Source: CAYGVT01 sp964353355 (GTDB lineage: Archaea > Thermoplasmatota > DTKX01 > GCA-020343715). Taken from it: DNA of 15,627 nt. The notes below the pieces were generated by a model that made no database searches, was not told where the DNA came from, and was given only the letters and a program-made list of their open reading frames with translations. Every line of letters starts with the position of its first letter. The first letter of the stretch is position 1. This document shows positions 1-6,455 of the stretch, in pieces. The DNA is taken from contig CAYGVT010000081.1 in assembly GCA_964353355.1 (NCBI GenBank), positions 1 through 15,627 of the forward strand, in the 5' to 3' direction. The position numbers were made by a program, and so were the translations under genes.

Positions 1-85
1 ACGCGACGAGCGCCCCGAGGGCGAGGCCTACCAGGATGGCGACGAGCAGCACCAGCGCGTCCAGGGCGCCCACCGTTGCGGGCAT
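1..85 (-). CDS. N-terminus of an unidentified membrane protein, cut by the window edge
   Basis: Reading leftward from an ATG at 85-83, 28 codons stay open to the window edge and encode MPATVGALDALVLLVAILVG followed by LALGALVA. This is a short polar start followed by one continuous hydrophobic helix. The gene would be divergent from the rhomboid gene and share its upstream region. The piece is too short to assign a family; CvpA-like and other small membrane proteins begin in this way. No strong ribosome binding site is visible. The call rests only on the hydrophobic pattern and the sensible gene layout, so it is tentative. Confidence 0.45.
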   Translation of the reverse strand, partial: MPATVGALDALVLLVAILVGLALGALVA

Positions 86-130
86 GCGCCTGTGGGCTAT
101 TGAACTTTCGTGGCCACGGCGCCGGCGCGG

Positions 131-145
131 CCTTGAAATACAAGG
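131..145. promoter_or_regulatory. TATA-like, near-palindromic promoter element between divergent genes
   Basis: CCTTGAAATACAAGG has 5-base inverted arms around an AT core and is the main AT-rich stretch in a GC-rich gap. Its centre lies 31 bases before the rhomboid ATG, the spacing expected for an archaeal TATA box driving a leaderless or near-leaderless transcript. Its symmetry would also allow use in the leftward direction, about 50 bases before the ATG at 85. Confidence 0.45.
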
Positions 146-168
146 GACGTCCTCCCCGGGCCGTCCCC

Positions 169-1143
169 ATGCATCCCGCCTCGCCCTACATCATCGCTGT
201 CATCATCGCCACCATCGCCGCGTCCTACGGGCTCGTCTGGTGGAAGCGGGTGTCGTTCACCGTGGCGACGGTCGCGGCCAACTTCATCGTGTTCCTCATC
301 TACTTCGTCCCCGGCTTCTTCATCCCCGAGATCTACGACGACGTGGTGCTCACGCTCGGCTTCAGGAACACCACGCTCACGACCGGGGAGTACGCGTGGG
401 GCCTGTTCACGCACATGTACATCCACGCGGGCGTGCTGCACCTCGCGTTCAACATGATAATGCTCTTCCTCATGGGCATCCCCTTCGAGGACCGCGTGGG
501 CCGGCGCAACGCCGCGCTGGTCTACGTGCTCTCTGGCATGCTGGGCGGCGGGTTGCTCAACGCCGTCGTCACACTGGCCGGGGGACCCACCATCGGCGTG
601 GGCGCATCGGGGGCCATCTCCGGCATCGTAGGCGCCTTCGCGGTGATGTACCCGAACGACCGCATCCCGATGGTGCTCGGCTTCATCATCGTGCCCAACG
701 TGCAGGTCGTCGTCGGCGCCATGGTCTTCCTGCTCATGGAGACCGCGCTCATGTTCCTGGACTTCTTCGCCATCCCGGGCATGGAGAACGTGTCGCACAC
801 CGCCCACCTGGGCGCCCTCGTGGTGGGCGTGGTCATAGGGTTCGTGATGCTCAGGCTTGGGGTCGAGGCGCCGACCGTTCGGTCGCGCGCGGCGGGGAGG
901 ATGGACCGCCTCGACACGGCCCCGCTCAAGCTGCTCGCCAGCAGGCCCGGGCTCTCCGAGCGCTTCGCGGCGCTCGCCAAGGAGGACATCCCGGAGGTGC
1001 GCGAGGCGCTGCTCGAGGACTTCGTCGCGCGCTCGCGGTGCCCGCGGTGCGACTCCATCCTGGAGCTCAAGGGCGCCTCTGTCAGGTGCGCGAAGTGCGA
1101 CTTCAGGCTCGACCTGAGGGCGCCTCGCGCCAAGGGCTCGTGA
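169..1143 (+). CDS. Rhomboid family intramembrane serine protease with C-terminal zinc ribbon
   Basis: This 324-residue membrane protein has the rhomboid signature. GASG at 145-148 supplies the catalytic serine (Ser147). SHTAHLG at 209-215 supplies the catalytic histidine (His213). The upstream segment H82, H86, H91 and N95 matches the conserved HxxxN region of the fold. About six or seven hydrophobic segments lie between residues 5 and 231. After residue 232 the protein becomes soluble and ends in a CPRC (291-294) plus CAKC (307-310) zinc ribbon. Rhomboids cut single-pass membrane substrates within the bilayer; the substrate here is unknown. The ATG at 169 was chosen because it directly precedes the first membrane helix and lies 31 bases after a TATA-like box. 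An upstream in-frame start at 76 would add a poorly hydrophobic leader and overlap the divergent gene. The family call is secure. Confidence 0.9.
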   Translation: MHPASPYIIAVIIATIAASYGLVWWKRVSFTVATVAANFIVFLIYFVPGFFIPEIYDDVVLTLGFRNTTLTTGEYAWGLFTHMYIHAGVLHLAFNMIMLFLMGIPFEDRVGRRNAALVYVLSGMLGGGLLNAVVTLAGGPTIGVGASGAISGIVGAFAVMYPNDRIPMVLGFIIVPNVQVVVGAMVFLLMETALMFLDFFAIPGMENVSHTAHLGALVVGVVIGFVMLRLGVEAPTVRSRAAGRMDRLDTAPLKLLASRPGLSERFAALAKEDIPEVREALLEDFVARSRCPRCDSILELKGASVRCAKCDFRLDLRAPRAKGS

Positions 1144-1151
1144 GCGGGCGT

Positions 1152-1168
1152 CACCCTGCCCCAGGGTG
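1152..1168. terminator. Perfect inverted repeat between convergent genes
   Basis: CACCCTG-ccc-CAGGGTG has 7-base perfect arms and a 3-base loop. It sits in the 27-base gap between the stop of the rightward rhomboid gene (1143) and the stop of the leftward COG2426 gene (1171). A symmetric hairpin here could end or stabilise both transcripts. There is no T-tract, so classical archaeal termination is not shown. Confidence 0.4.
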
Positions 1169-1170
1169 CC

Positions 1171-1758
1171 TCACGCCGTGCCCTTCTTCCGCTCCTTCCT
1201 CTCGGCCAACCAACCCATCACGACGATGACCAGGAGCAGCAGGACGAGGCCGATGAGGCCTATCCACCACAGGGCCATCGCGCCCGCGACCAGAGCGGCC
1301 ACCACGACGCCCGCGACGACCACGCCGAGGAGGATGACCACGAACGATTGCCCCCTCTTCAGGTCGAACAGGTACGCGATGAGCGCGCCCGTCCACGCGC
1401 CCGTGGTGGGGAAGGGGATGGCCACGAACACGAGCAGGAACGCGGGCCCGTAGCGCGAGATGCTCGTGCGGGCGCGGCGCCGCGTCCTCTCGAACAGGCG
1501 GTCGAGCGCGCGGTCCCACCAGGGCCATCTGCGGAACCAGGCCTCGATGCGCGGGAAGTACCACAGGACGAACGGCACGGGCACCATGTTGCCGAAGATG
1601 GAGAGGGCCGTGGCCTCGAGGATGGGCATGTCGTAGACCGCGACCGCGACCGGCAGCGAGCCGCGAAGCTCGATGAAGGGGAGGAAGGAGATGAACAGCA
1701 CGACAAGCCAGTCCGGCAGGAAGGAGAGCGCGCCCACGATGGACTCCGCGAGGCTCAT
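1171..1758 (-). CDS. COG2426-type small membrane protein (putative small multidrug export family)
   Basis: The 195-residue integral membrane protein carries the two family landmarks. PFIELRGSLPV lies at 27-37 and PFPTTGAWTGALIA at 115-128; both are membrane-dipping Pro/Gly-rich segments. Hydrophobic helices occur at about 15-30, 45-68, 104-130, 138-162 and 164-183, and the tail is basic (AERKERKKGTA). The family name 'small multidrug export protein' comes from sequence databases, and transport has to my knowledge not been shown for most members. The ATG at 1758 is preceded by GGGGTGGGG, a GC-rich ribosome-binding-like tract. It follows the aminopeptidase stop by 31 bases on the same strand, so the two genes are probably co-transcribed. 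The family is clear; the substrate is unknown. Confidence 0.82.
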   Translation of the reverse strand: MSLAESIVGALSFLPDWLVVLFISFLPFIELRGSLPVAVAVYDMPILEATALSIFGNMVPVPFVLWYFPRIEAWFRRWPWWDRALDRLFERTRRRARTSISRYGPAFLLVFVAIPFPTTGAWTGALIAYLFDLKRGQSFVVILLGVVVAGVVVAALVAGAMALWWIGLIGLVLLLLVIVVMGWLAERKERKKGTA

Positions 1759-1789
1759 GTCGCCCCACCCCGCGCGGCGGCCAAGTCCC

Positions 1790-2770
1790 TCACTCCACCA
1801 GCTCGCCCTTGTCGACGATCGTCCTGGTGCGCCCGCCCTTGGCCTCGACCGTGAGCGTGGGCTCCCGGAGCAGCATGTCCACGTGCGTAAGGGACCTGTT
1901 GGCCCCGCCGGGGATGTCCTCGTTGTTGCCGAGCGCGAGTCGCACCATGCCGGCGCGCTTCCCGTCCTCGAGCATGTTGCCCGTGATGCGCGCGGCCTCG
2001 TTGATGCCCACGCCGAGCTCGCCCACGACGCGGGCCTGGTCGTCGATGGAGAGCATGCCGTTCACGCGCTCGGTCAGCTTCGGGTCCTCCGAGCGCACGG
2101 ACACGACGCGGCCCCCCGAGAGCTCGAACGTGATGGGCGTGGGGACGGGGCCGGTGTCGTGCAGCTCGAGGTCGCACACGAACGTCCCGTCGGCCTGGTC
2201 CTCGATGGGCGCGACCCAGAGCTCGCCCGGGGGGAGGTTTCCGTACTTACCGGGCTCGACCACGACGTCCGAGACCCACCGCCTGCCCGCGATGCCCAGC
2301 CGCAGGTCGGTGCCGCCCGGCCCGCGCAGCCGGGCGCGCTCGGCGCCCGCGAGCCTCCGCATGAGGGCCTCGGCCTGCTCGAGCAGGACCTTGAAGTCGG
2401 CGTGCATCGCGCCCTCCCGCATCATGTCGTCGGTGATGCCGGGGCCGTGCCCGACGCGCGCGCCCGCCTGCTGGGCGGCCGCGAGCAGCTTGACGCGGAA
2501 GGGCGTCTCCTCCTCGTAGGCGACGAAGAGCGTGAGCACGATGCCCGCGCCCCCCAGAGCGCGGGCGAGCTCGGGCGGCACCTCCTCCAGGGGGCGCTCG
2601 GAGTCCTCGAGGACGAAGAGCTTCCCCTCGAGCTCGAGCGCGTCGCCCGCCTCGTAGAAGGCGTTGCCGATCTCGATGCGGTGCTCGTCCGTGATGACGA
2701 GGAGGCGGTCGCCCTTCCTGGCCCCCAGTACGTGGGACAGGACCTCGCGCGCGACCTTCCTGATTGCCAT
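1790..2770 (-). CDS. COG2309 / M29-type aminopeptidase-like protein
   Basis: The 326-residue protein matches the aminopeptidase T (leucyl aminopeptidase, COG2309) layout. An N-terminal alpha/beta domain begins GDRLLVITDEHR (20-31). The C-terminal half holds candidate metal ligands: PPGELWVAP with E183, VGELGVGINEAARITGN with E251, and THVDMLL with H296 and D298. In the family the segment before GNN normally reads HxAxG and supplies another ligand; here it is VRLALG, so that histidine is arginine (R277). The enzyme would normally remove N-terminal residues from peptides in the cytoplasm. The ATG at 2770 was preferred over upstream ATGs at 2803 and 2839. It starts at the conserved region, and the AT-rich promoter at 2802-2816 would be read through by the longer forms. 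The gene is followed by the COG2426 gene. Confidence 0.78.
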   Translation of the reverse strand: MAIRKVAREVLSHVLGARKGDRLLVITDEHRIEIGNAFYEAGDALELEGKLFVLEDSERPLEEVPPELARALGGAGIVLTLFVAYEEETPFRVKLLAAAQQAGARVGHGPGITDDMMREGAMHADFKVLLEQAEALMRRLAGAERARLRGPGGTDLRLGIAGRRWVSDVVVEPGKYGNLPPGELWVAPIEDQADGTFVCDLELHDTGPVPTPITFELSGGRVVSVRSEDPKLTERVNGMLSIDDQARVVGELGVGINEAARITGNMLEDGKRAGMVRLALGNNEDIPGGANRSLTHVDMLLREPTLTVEAKGGRTRTIVDKGELVE

Positions 2771-2801
2771 CCTCGCACCGTGGCCGGGAAGGCGCGCGGT
2801 C

Positions 2802-2816
2802 ATTGATAAGTATTCC
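2802..2816. promoter_or_regulatory. Divergent TATA-like promoter element
   Basis: ATTGATAAGTATTCC is an isolated AT-rich stretch in GC-rich surroundings. Read leftward it gives GGAATACTTATCAAT, about 35 bases before the aminopeptidase ATG at 2770. Read rightward it lies about 55 bases before the ATG at 2865. It probably serves the leftward pair, and it may serve both directions. Confidence 0.5.
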
Positions 2817-2864
2817 GACGCGCGGCACGGAAGGCTCATCTACCCCCCTGGCGATTCGGCCGCC

Positions 2865-3272
2865 ATGGCACGGCCAGCGGACATAGCCAAGCGCGCGGCG
2901 GCGGCGTACTACGGGCTCTCGAGCGACCCCCGCAAGGTCCCGAAGGGCTGGGTGGTCGAGGTGGTGAGGCCCGAGGCCCTCGTGCCGAAGGAGACCCCCT
3001 TCCTCATAGAGCTCCTGAAGCTCGTCTCCGCCAAGTGGAACGAGAACATCGGCTCGGAGTCGCGCACCGCTCGCATGTCGGACCTGGACGTCATCGTCTA
3101 CGCCAACGAGCTCCTGGAGGCGCAGGGCCTGCCCCGGGTAAACCCCGGCGACGCGCGCGTGGTCCCGTGGATGGCATACATGGCGTCGACGGTGCCCGAG
3201 CTGGTGCTGGTGCGCCTGTCTCAGAACGACGAGCGCAAGCACCTGCTGGTCAACACCTCAATTACGCAATAG
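2865..3272 (+). CDS. Conserved-looking 135-residue protein of unknown function
   Basis: I do not recognise this family. The protein is soluble, with mixed charge. It begins MARPADIAKRAAAAYYGL, a probable helix. A strand-like segment follows (GWVVEVVRPEALV, 28-40), then a helix FLIELLKLVSAKWNE (46-60), a second helix around DLDVIVYANELLEAQGLPR (73-91), and a C-terminal hydrophobic strand-like stretch PELVLVRLSQN (111-121). No cysteines, histidine clusters or catalytic motifs stand out, and there is no signal peptide or membrane segment. The ATG at 2865 was chosen because the earlier in-frame ATG lies deep inside the divergent aminopeptidase gene. Regular codon use, and termination before the next convergent gene, support a real gene. 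It stands alone between two leftward units. Confidence 0.7.
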   Translation: MARPADIAKRAAAAYYGLSSDPRKVPKGWVVEVVRPEALVPKETPFLIELLKLVSAKWNENIGSESRTARMSDLDVIVYANELLEAQGLPRVNPGDARVVPWMAYMASTVPELVLVRLSQNDERKHLLVNTSITQ

Positions 3273-3321
3273 CGCCCCTGGAGTAGCATGGCGGCCTAGT
3301 GGCCAACGCCGGACAACTGGG

Positions 3322-3337
3322 CCGATCGCCCGATCGG
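3322..3337. repeat. Short perfect inverted repeat in a convergent gap
   Basis: CCGATCG-cc-CGATCGG has 7-base perfect arms, each containing the self-complementary CGATCG. It lies midway in the 111-base gap between the stop at 3272 (rightward) and the stop at 3384 (leftward). It may be a terminator-like hairpin for both genes or a protein site. Nothing else is visible in the gap: no tRNA fold and no plausible small ORF. Confidence 0.35.
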
Positions 3338-3383
3338 GTCGTGGGAAAGCCGTGTACGCCCTGGGCCGCCTGCAGACCCAAGC

Positions 3384-4859
3384 CTAGGGATGCGCGACCC
3401 TGAGTATCCTCGTGTCGATGTCCGAGTACTCGAGCACGAGGCCCGGTACCGGCTCCCCTGCCCAGATCCTGTAGATCAGCGTCTGGCGTCCCAGCGGCGT
3501 CGGCTCGGAGAGGGCACCGCCCTCCCGCGCGTCTAGGTAGTCCGCCACGTCGAGGCCCGCTGCCTGGAAGAACGCGTAGGAGATATCAGTGGTGTCCCGC
3601 TTGTTGGTCAGGAGGTACTCGGCGCCCAGGTCCTCCATTATATCGATGGTGGTGTTGGTGTCCGTCGCCACAAAGGCCTCGGCGACCTTACCTACGCGGG
3701 CCTCGTCTTCCCAGACGTGTATCGAGGACGGGTCTGCCACTGAGTCCTCGATCGACCTCGATGGCCCGAGGATTATGGCCTCCCTTCCCGTGAATCCCTT
3801 GACGGCGTGGCCGTAGTCCCACCAGCACAGGAACGTGGTGTTCGCGTCCGTGCCGTTCTGGACCCATTCGAGGGCCGAGCGCATCGCGGGGAAGAAGGCG
3901 CCCTCCGTCCGTTCGCCATCGGAGTCGTAGAGGATCTTGTAGTCGTCGTACCATTGTCCTTCGTAGTACGTCTTCCAATGCTCCAGCTCGGCGTTGTTGG
4001 GCCCCCCGATCGTCTCCGTGTTCACCAGGACGTCCTTCCTTGTTATCTCCGCATCGTAATGGTTCATGCCGACGCCAGTGGAGGTAAGAAGGACCAGCGA
4101 CACGACCATGACGACCGCCGTGGTCATCCGGCTCCTCCTCCTGGCCTGGAGGACCCTCGCTGTGTCGAGCTCCTCCAGGGTGAACCTGCGCTGGAAGTCC
4201 GCCGAATGGCCGAGCCCGAGGATGAACGCATAGACGACGAGGAGGAAGATGGGCGTGGCGATGGCATAGGTGGTCGTCTCCGAGAATCCCTCATCGGAGT
4301 GCCTCCAGAGGAGAGGCCTCGACATCACGAGGAGGAGGCCTGCCGCGAGCGCGAGCGACAGTACGGCCGAGACCGGGCCGTGCTGGGCGACTGTCTGGGG
4401 CCTCCTCACCTGCCACCAGAGCGCCACGAGCACGAAGGCCCCGAGCAATGCCAGGAGCACCCCGATGAGCGCCATCGAGACGAGGTAGGAGGCATCGTAC
4501 GAGGGCTCCAGGGATATCTCGTAGGAGAAGGCTATCTGGTCTAGCCCGACGAGCACTGCCGTCACAGCGATGATGCCCTGCAGGATGATGAACAGCATCA
4601 ATCCGCGCGTGGGCCTCTTCGGGAGGCCCTTCAGGTAGTCCACGACAACCTCGTCCGGGGGCCCGAGCCCTTCGATGACCTGCCTGTAGGTGTCCTCATC
4701 CGGCGCCTCGATGCCACGCTCCTTCGCGACATCGCTGGACTTGTCCTCGATGTGGTCCCTCAGCTCCTGCAAGACGGATTGTGTGGTGCCTGCATCTAGG
4801 CCATACAGGCCCCTTCGTACCTGCGCAATGTACCGTTGGACAGCCTCGCTCTGATTCAT
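3384..4859 (-). CDS. HAAS-domain membrane protein with an STT3/AglB-like WWDYG C-terminal domain
   Basis: The protein has 491 residues and three parts. Residues 1-80 form a charged helical domain of HAAS/DUF1700 type (YIAQVRRGLYGL, LQELRDHIEDK, then VIEGLGPPDEVVVDYL), the kind commonly encoded beside PadR regulators. Five hydrophobic helices follow at about 86-108, 125-148, 163-181, 197-215 and 247-264. Residues 280-491 resemble the soluble domain that ends STT3/AglB oligosaccharyltransferases. They have LEWVQNGTD (330-338), WWDYG at 346-350, a KVAEAF helix (391-396), a GAEYLLTNK strand (412-420) and a final RILRV strand (484-488). The many-helix GT-C catalytic region of true STT3 is absent, so glycosyl transfer by this protein alone is unlikely. 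With the HAAS part inside, an odd helix number puts WWDYG outside the cell (inference). The start is fixed by GGAGGTG just upstream and the ATGA overlap with the regulator. Confidence 0.85.
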   Translation of the reverse strand: MNQSEAVQRYIAQVRRGLYGLDAGTTQSVLQELRDHIEDKSSDVAKERGIEAPDEDTYRQVIEGLGPPDEVVVDYLKGLPKRPTRGLMLFIILQGIIAVTAVLVGLDQIAFSYEISLEPSYDASYLVSMALIGVLLALLGAFVLVALWWQVRRPQTVAQHGPVSAVLSLALAAGLLLVMSRPLLWRHSDEGFSETTTYAIATPIFLLVVYAFILGLGHSADFQRRFTLEELDTARVLQARRRSRMTTAVVMVVSLVLLTSTGVGMNHYDAEITRKDVLVNTETIGGPNNAELEHWKTYYEGQWYDDYKILYDSDGERTEGAFFPAMRSALEWVQNGTDANTTFLCWWDYGHAVKGFTGREAIILGPSRSIEDSVADPSSIHVWEDEARVGKVAEAFVATDTNTTIDIMEDLGAEYLLTNKRDTTDISYAFFQAAGLDVADYLDAREGGALSEPTPLGRQTLIYRIWAGEPVPGLVLEYSDIDTRILRVAHP

Positions 4860-5233
4860 GCGGACACCTCCATTCGTTCCATCAACTCCTCGGTAGCCTT
4901 GGAGACCTTCCTCCAGTCCTCGATGCATATCCTCAGGGCCTCCCTGCCGTCGGGTGTGAGCCTGTAGTATTTCCTCATGGGACCCCTGAGGGGATTGCCC
5001 CAGGAGCTCACGAGGAAACCCCTCTCGGCGAATGAGTTCAAGATGGGGTACACGGTCCCTTCCGGGAAGTCCATGTTGCCGCCACTGGAGGCCTCTAGGG
5101 TCTTGATGATAGCATACCCATAGCTAGGCTCCTTGGCGCGATCTATCGCCAGCAAGACGAGCATCGACAGGAGCCCGGTCTTGAGCTCCTTGTCGAACTT
5201 CTTCCTGAAGGCCTCGACGGGCTTCACATCCAT
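4856..5233 (-). CDS. PadR-family transcriptional regulator
   Basis: The 125-residue protein is a winged-helix regulator of the PadR type. It has a helix ELKTGLLSMLVLLAI (16-30) and the family landmarks YGYAI (38-42) and EGTVYPILNSFAERGFL (58-74, recognition helix). The wing follows with MRKYYRLTPDGRE (86-98), and a C-terminal amphipathic helix used for dimerisation runs to the end (100-121). Such proteins usually repress their own operon and release DNA on binding a ligand or partner. Here the stop codon overlaps the start of the HAAS-domain membrane protein (ATGA). HAAS proteins are frequent partners of PadR, so this gene very likely controls, and may be controlled by, its neighbour. The ATG at 5233 is preceded by GAGGT. 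The longer form starting at 5335 would run back through the promoter region. Confidence 0.9.
   Translation of the reverse strand: MDVKPVEAFRKKFDKELKTGLLSMLVLLAIDRAKEPSYGYAIIKTLEASSGGNMDFPEGTVYPILNSFAERGFLVSSWGNPLRGPMRKYYRLTPDGREALRICIEDWRKVSKATEELMERMEVSA
4864..4870 (-). promoter_or_regulatory. Strong ribosome binding site for the HAAS/WWDYG gene
   Basis: Read leftward the sequence is GGAGGTG, four bases before the ATG at 4859. It lies inside the last codons of the PadR gene and is the best Shine-Dalgarno match in the window. It excludes the longer in-frame start at 4928 and supports translational coupling of the pair. Confidence 0.75.
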
Positions 5234-5301
5234 TACCTCGAACTTCGATATAGATAATAGTCCGAGGTAGTATGTATACCTTCCGTTCGGATGTGATCCG
5301 A
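5234..5301 (-). promoter_or_regulatory. Promoter and candidate operators of the PadR/HAAS operon
   Basis: Read leftward, GGTATACATAC (5270-5280) is a TATA-like box about 40 bases before the PadR ATG, which would place transcription start near 5250. Three inverted repeats surround it. TCGGAT-gtg-ATCCGA (5287-5301) lies just upstream of the box. TCGAA-c-TTCGA (5238-5248) lies just after the predicted start. ACCTCG (5235-5240) pairs with CGAGGT (5263-5268) across 22 bases. Symmetric sites around a start are what a dimeric autorepressor would bind; this is inferred from position only. Confidence 0.5.
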
Positions 5302-5338
5302 GCCCGAACAAGGAAATGACCACGACTGGCCCCACCGC

Positions 5339-5352
5339 AATATCCTTTTACA
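5339..5352 (+). promoter_or_regulatory. TATA-like promoter of the tyrS-tgtA unit
   Basis: AATATCCTTTTACA is an AT-rich box whose centre is about 30 bases before the tyrS ATG at 5377. This is typical spacing for a leaderless archaeal transcript, and no ribosome-binding tract precedes the start, in agreement with that. Confidence 0.55.
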
Positions 5353-5376
5353 CCTTGGCCCCTTCCCTCGCCGGTG

Positions 5377-6426
5377 ATGCGCTTGGCCAAGGCCACCGCC
5401 ACTGACGTCATGGCAGCGATGCAGGAGGTCGTCGTCCCCGAGGAGCTGGAGGCCGTGCTCTCCAGGGGGGGCGGCCAAGGCTACATCGGCATCGAGCCAT
5501 CAGGCCTGCTCACCACGGGCCAGGCCTTCCAGATCGTGCGCAGCCTCAGGGTCCTCAACTCCGCGGGCGTCCAGATGCGCGTGCTGCTCGCGGACTGGCA
5601 CGCCTACATCAACGATAAGCTCGGCGGTGACATGGCCACCATCAAGAGCTGCGGCGCCTACATCAGGGAGGCGCTCGTCGCGATGGGCGTGGACAAGGAG
5701 CGGACCACGTACATCTCGGCGTCCGACTACGTGAACGACCCCTCCTACTGGGAGCTCGTGATACGGGTGTCCAAGAGCTCGTCGCTGCAGCGCATCAAGC
5801 GAGCGCTCACCATCATGGGCCGCGAGGAGGACGAGGGCGAGCTGGACGCGAGCAAGCTCATCTACCCCGCGATGCAGGTCTCGGACATCTACTACATGAG
5901 GCTCGACGTGGCGCTCGGGGGCATGGACCAGCGCAAGGCGCACATGCTCGCGCGCGAGGCCGTGACCAAGGTCGGCGTGCCCGTGAAGACGCCGGTCGCG
6001 CTCCACTTCGCGCTGCTGCCGTCGCTCGCTGGCGTGTCCGCGAGGGAGGACGCCGTCGAGGCCAAGATGTCCAAGTCCAGGCCGGAGAGCGCCATCCTCA
6101 TCCACGACACGCCCGAGCAGATCCGCTCCAAGCTCAAGGGCGCCTTCTGCCCCCAGGGCACGCTCGAGGGCAACCCCGTCACCGAGCTCGCCCGGCACGT
6201 CGTGCTGCCGCACGCGGGCGCGCTGCACGTGAGGAGGCCCGCGAAGTTCGGCGGGGACGTGAGCTTCACGACGTGGGACGGGCTCGCGGCCGCCTACACG
6301 GGCGGGAAGCTGCACCCCGCGGACCTGAAGTCCGCGGTCGCGGACGCCCTGGCCGAGCTCCAGAGGCCCGTGCGCGAGCACTTCGAGCGCAACCCCGTCC
6401 ACAGGCAGTTCGAGCGCCGCCCGTGA
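5377..6426 (+). CDS. tyrS: Tyrosyl-tRNA synthetase, archaeal type, with altered HIGH motif
   Basis: This 349-residue class I synthetase aligns by eye along its length with the archaeal TyrRS known from Methanocaldococcus jannaschii. It has YIGIEPSG (36-43), LLADWHAYIN (70-79), YPAMQVSDIYY (163-173), GGMDQRKAHMLARE (181-194), KMSKS (230-234), FCPQGTLEGNP (257-267) and KFGGD (290-294). The tyrosine-binding Tyr, Gln and Asp positions of the family (Y36, Q167, D170) are present, which favours TyrRS over TrpRS. The HIGH motif, HLGH in the M. jannaschii enzyme, reads TTGQ here (46-49), so both histidines are missing. The enzyme should charge tRNA-Tyr in the cytoplasm. A GTG at 5374 directly before the ATG is an equally possible start. 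tgtA follows after 29 bases, so the two genes probably share a transcript. Confidence 0.92.
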   Translation: MRLAKATATDVMAAMQEVVVPEELEAVLSRGGGQGYIGIEPSGLLTTGQAFQIVRSLRVLNSAGVQMRVLLADWHAYINDKLGGDMATIKSCGAYIREALVAMGVDKERTTYISASDYVNDPSYWELVIRVSKSSSLQRIKRALTIMGREEDEGELDASKLIYPAMQVSDIYYMRLDVALGGMDQRKAHMLAREAVTKVGVPVKTPVALHFALLPSLAGVSAREDAVEAKMSKSRPESAILIHDTPEQIRSKLKGAFCPQGTLEGNPVTELARHVVLPHAGALHVRRPAKFGGDVSFTTWDGLAAAYTGGKLHPADLKSAVADALAELQRPVREHFERNPVHRQFERRP

Positions 6427-6455
6427 GGTGGGGGCGCTTCTAGGGGGGTCAGGCC

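Noticed and set aside
36..1229. Long ORF overlapping the rhomboid gene in another frame
   Set aside because: Its translation is arginine/histidine-rich and low in complexity, the typical frame shadow of a GC-rich gene. The rhomboid frame has all catalytic motifs.
3273..3383. Possible tRNA or small RNA in the gap
   Set aside because: No cloverleaf, TTC-loop box or acceptor pairing could be found; only a 16-base inverted repeat is visible.
5341..5347. TATCCTT shared by three intergenic regions (5341, 9068, 13686) as a common regulatory site
   Set aside because: The third copy points away from the enolase gene, and the motif overlaps generic TATA-like boxes. Three hits in AT-rich promoter stretches are not strong evidence of a shared regulator.
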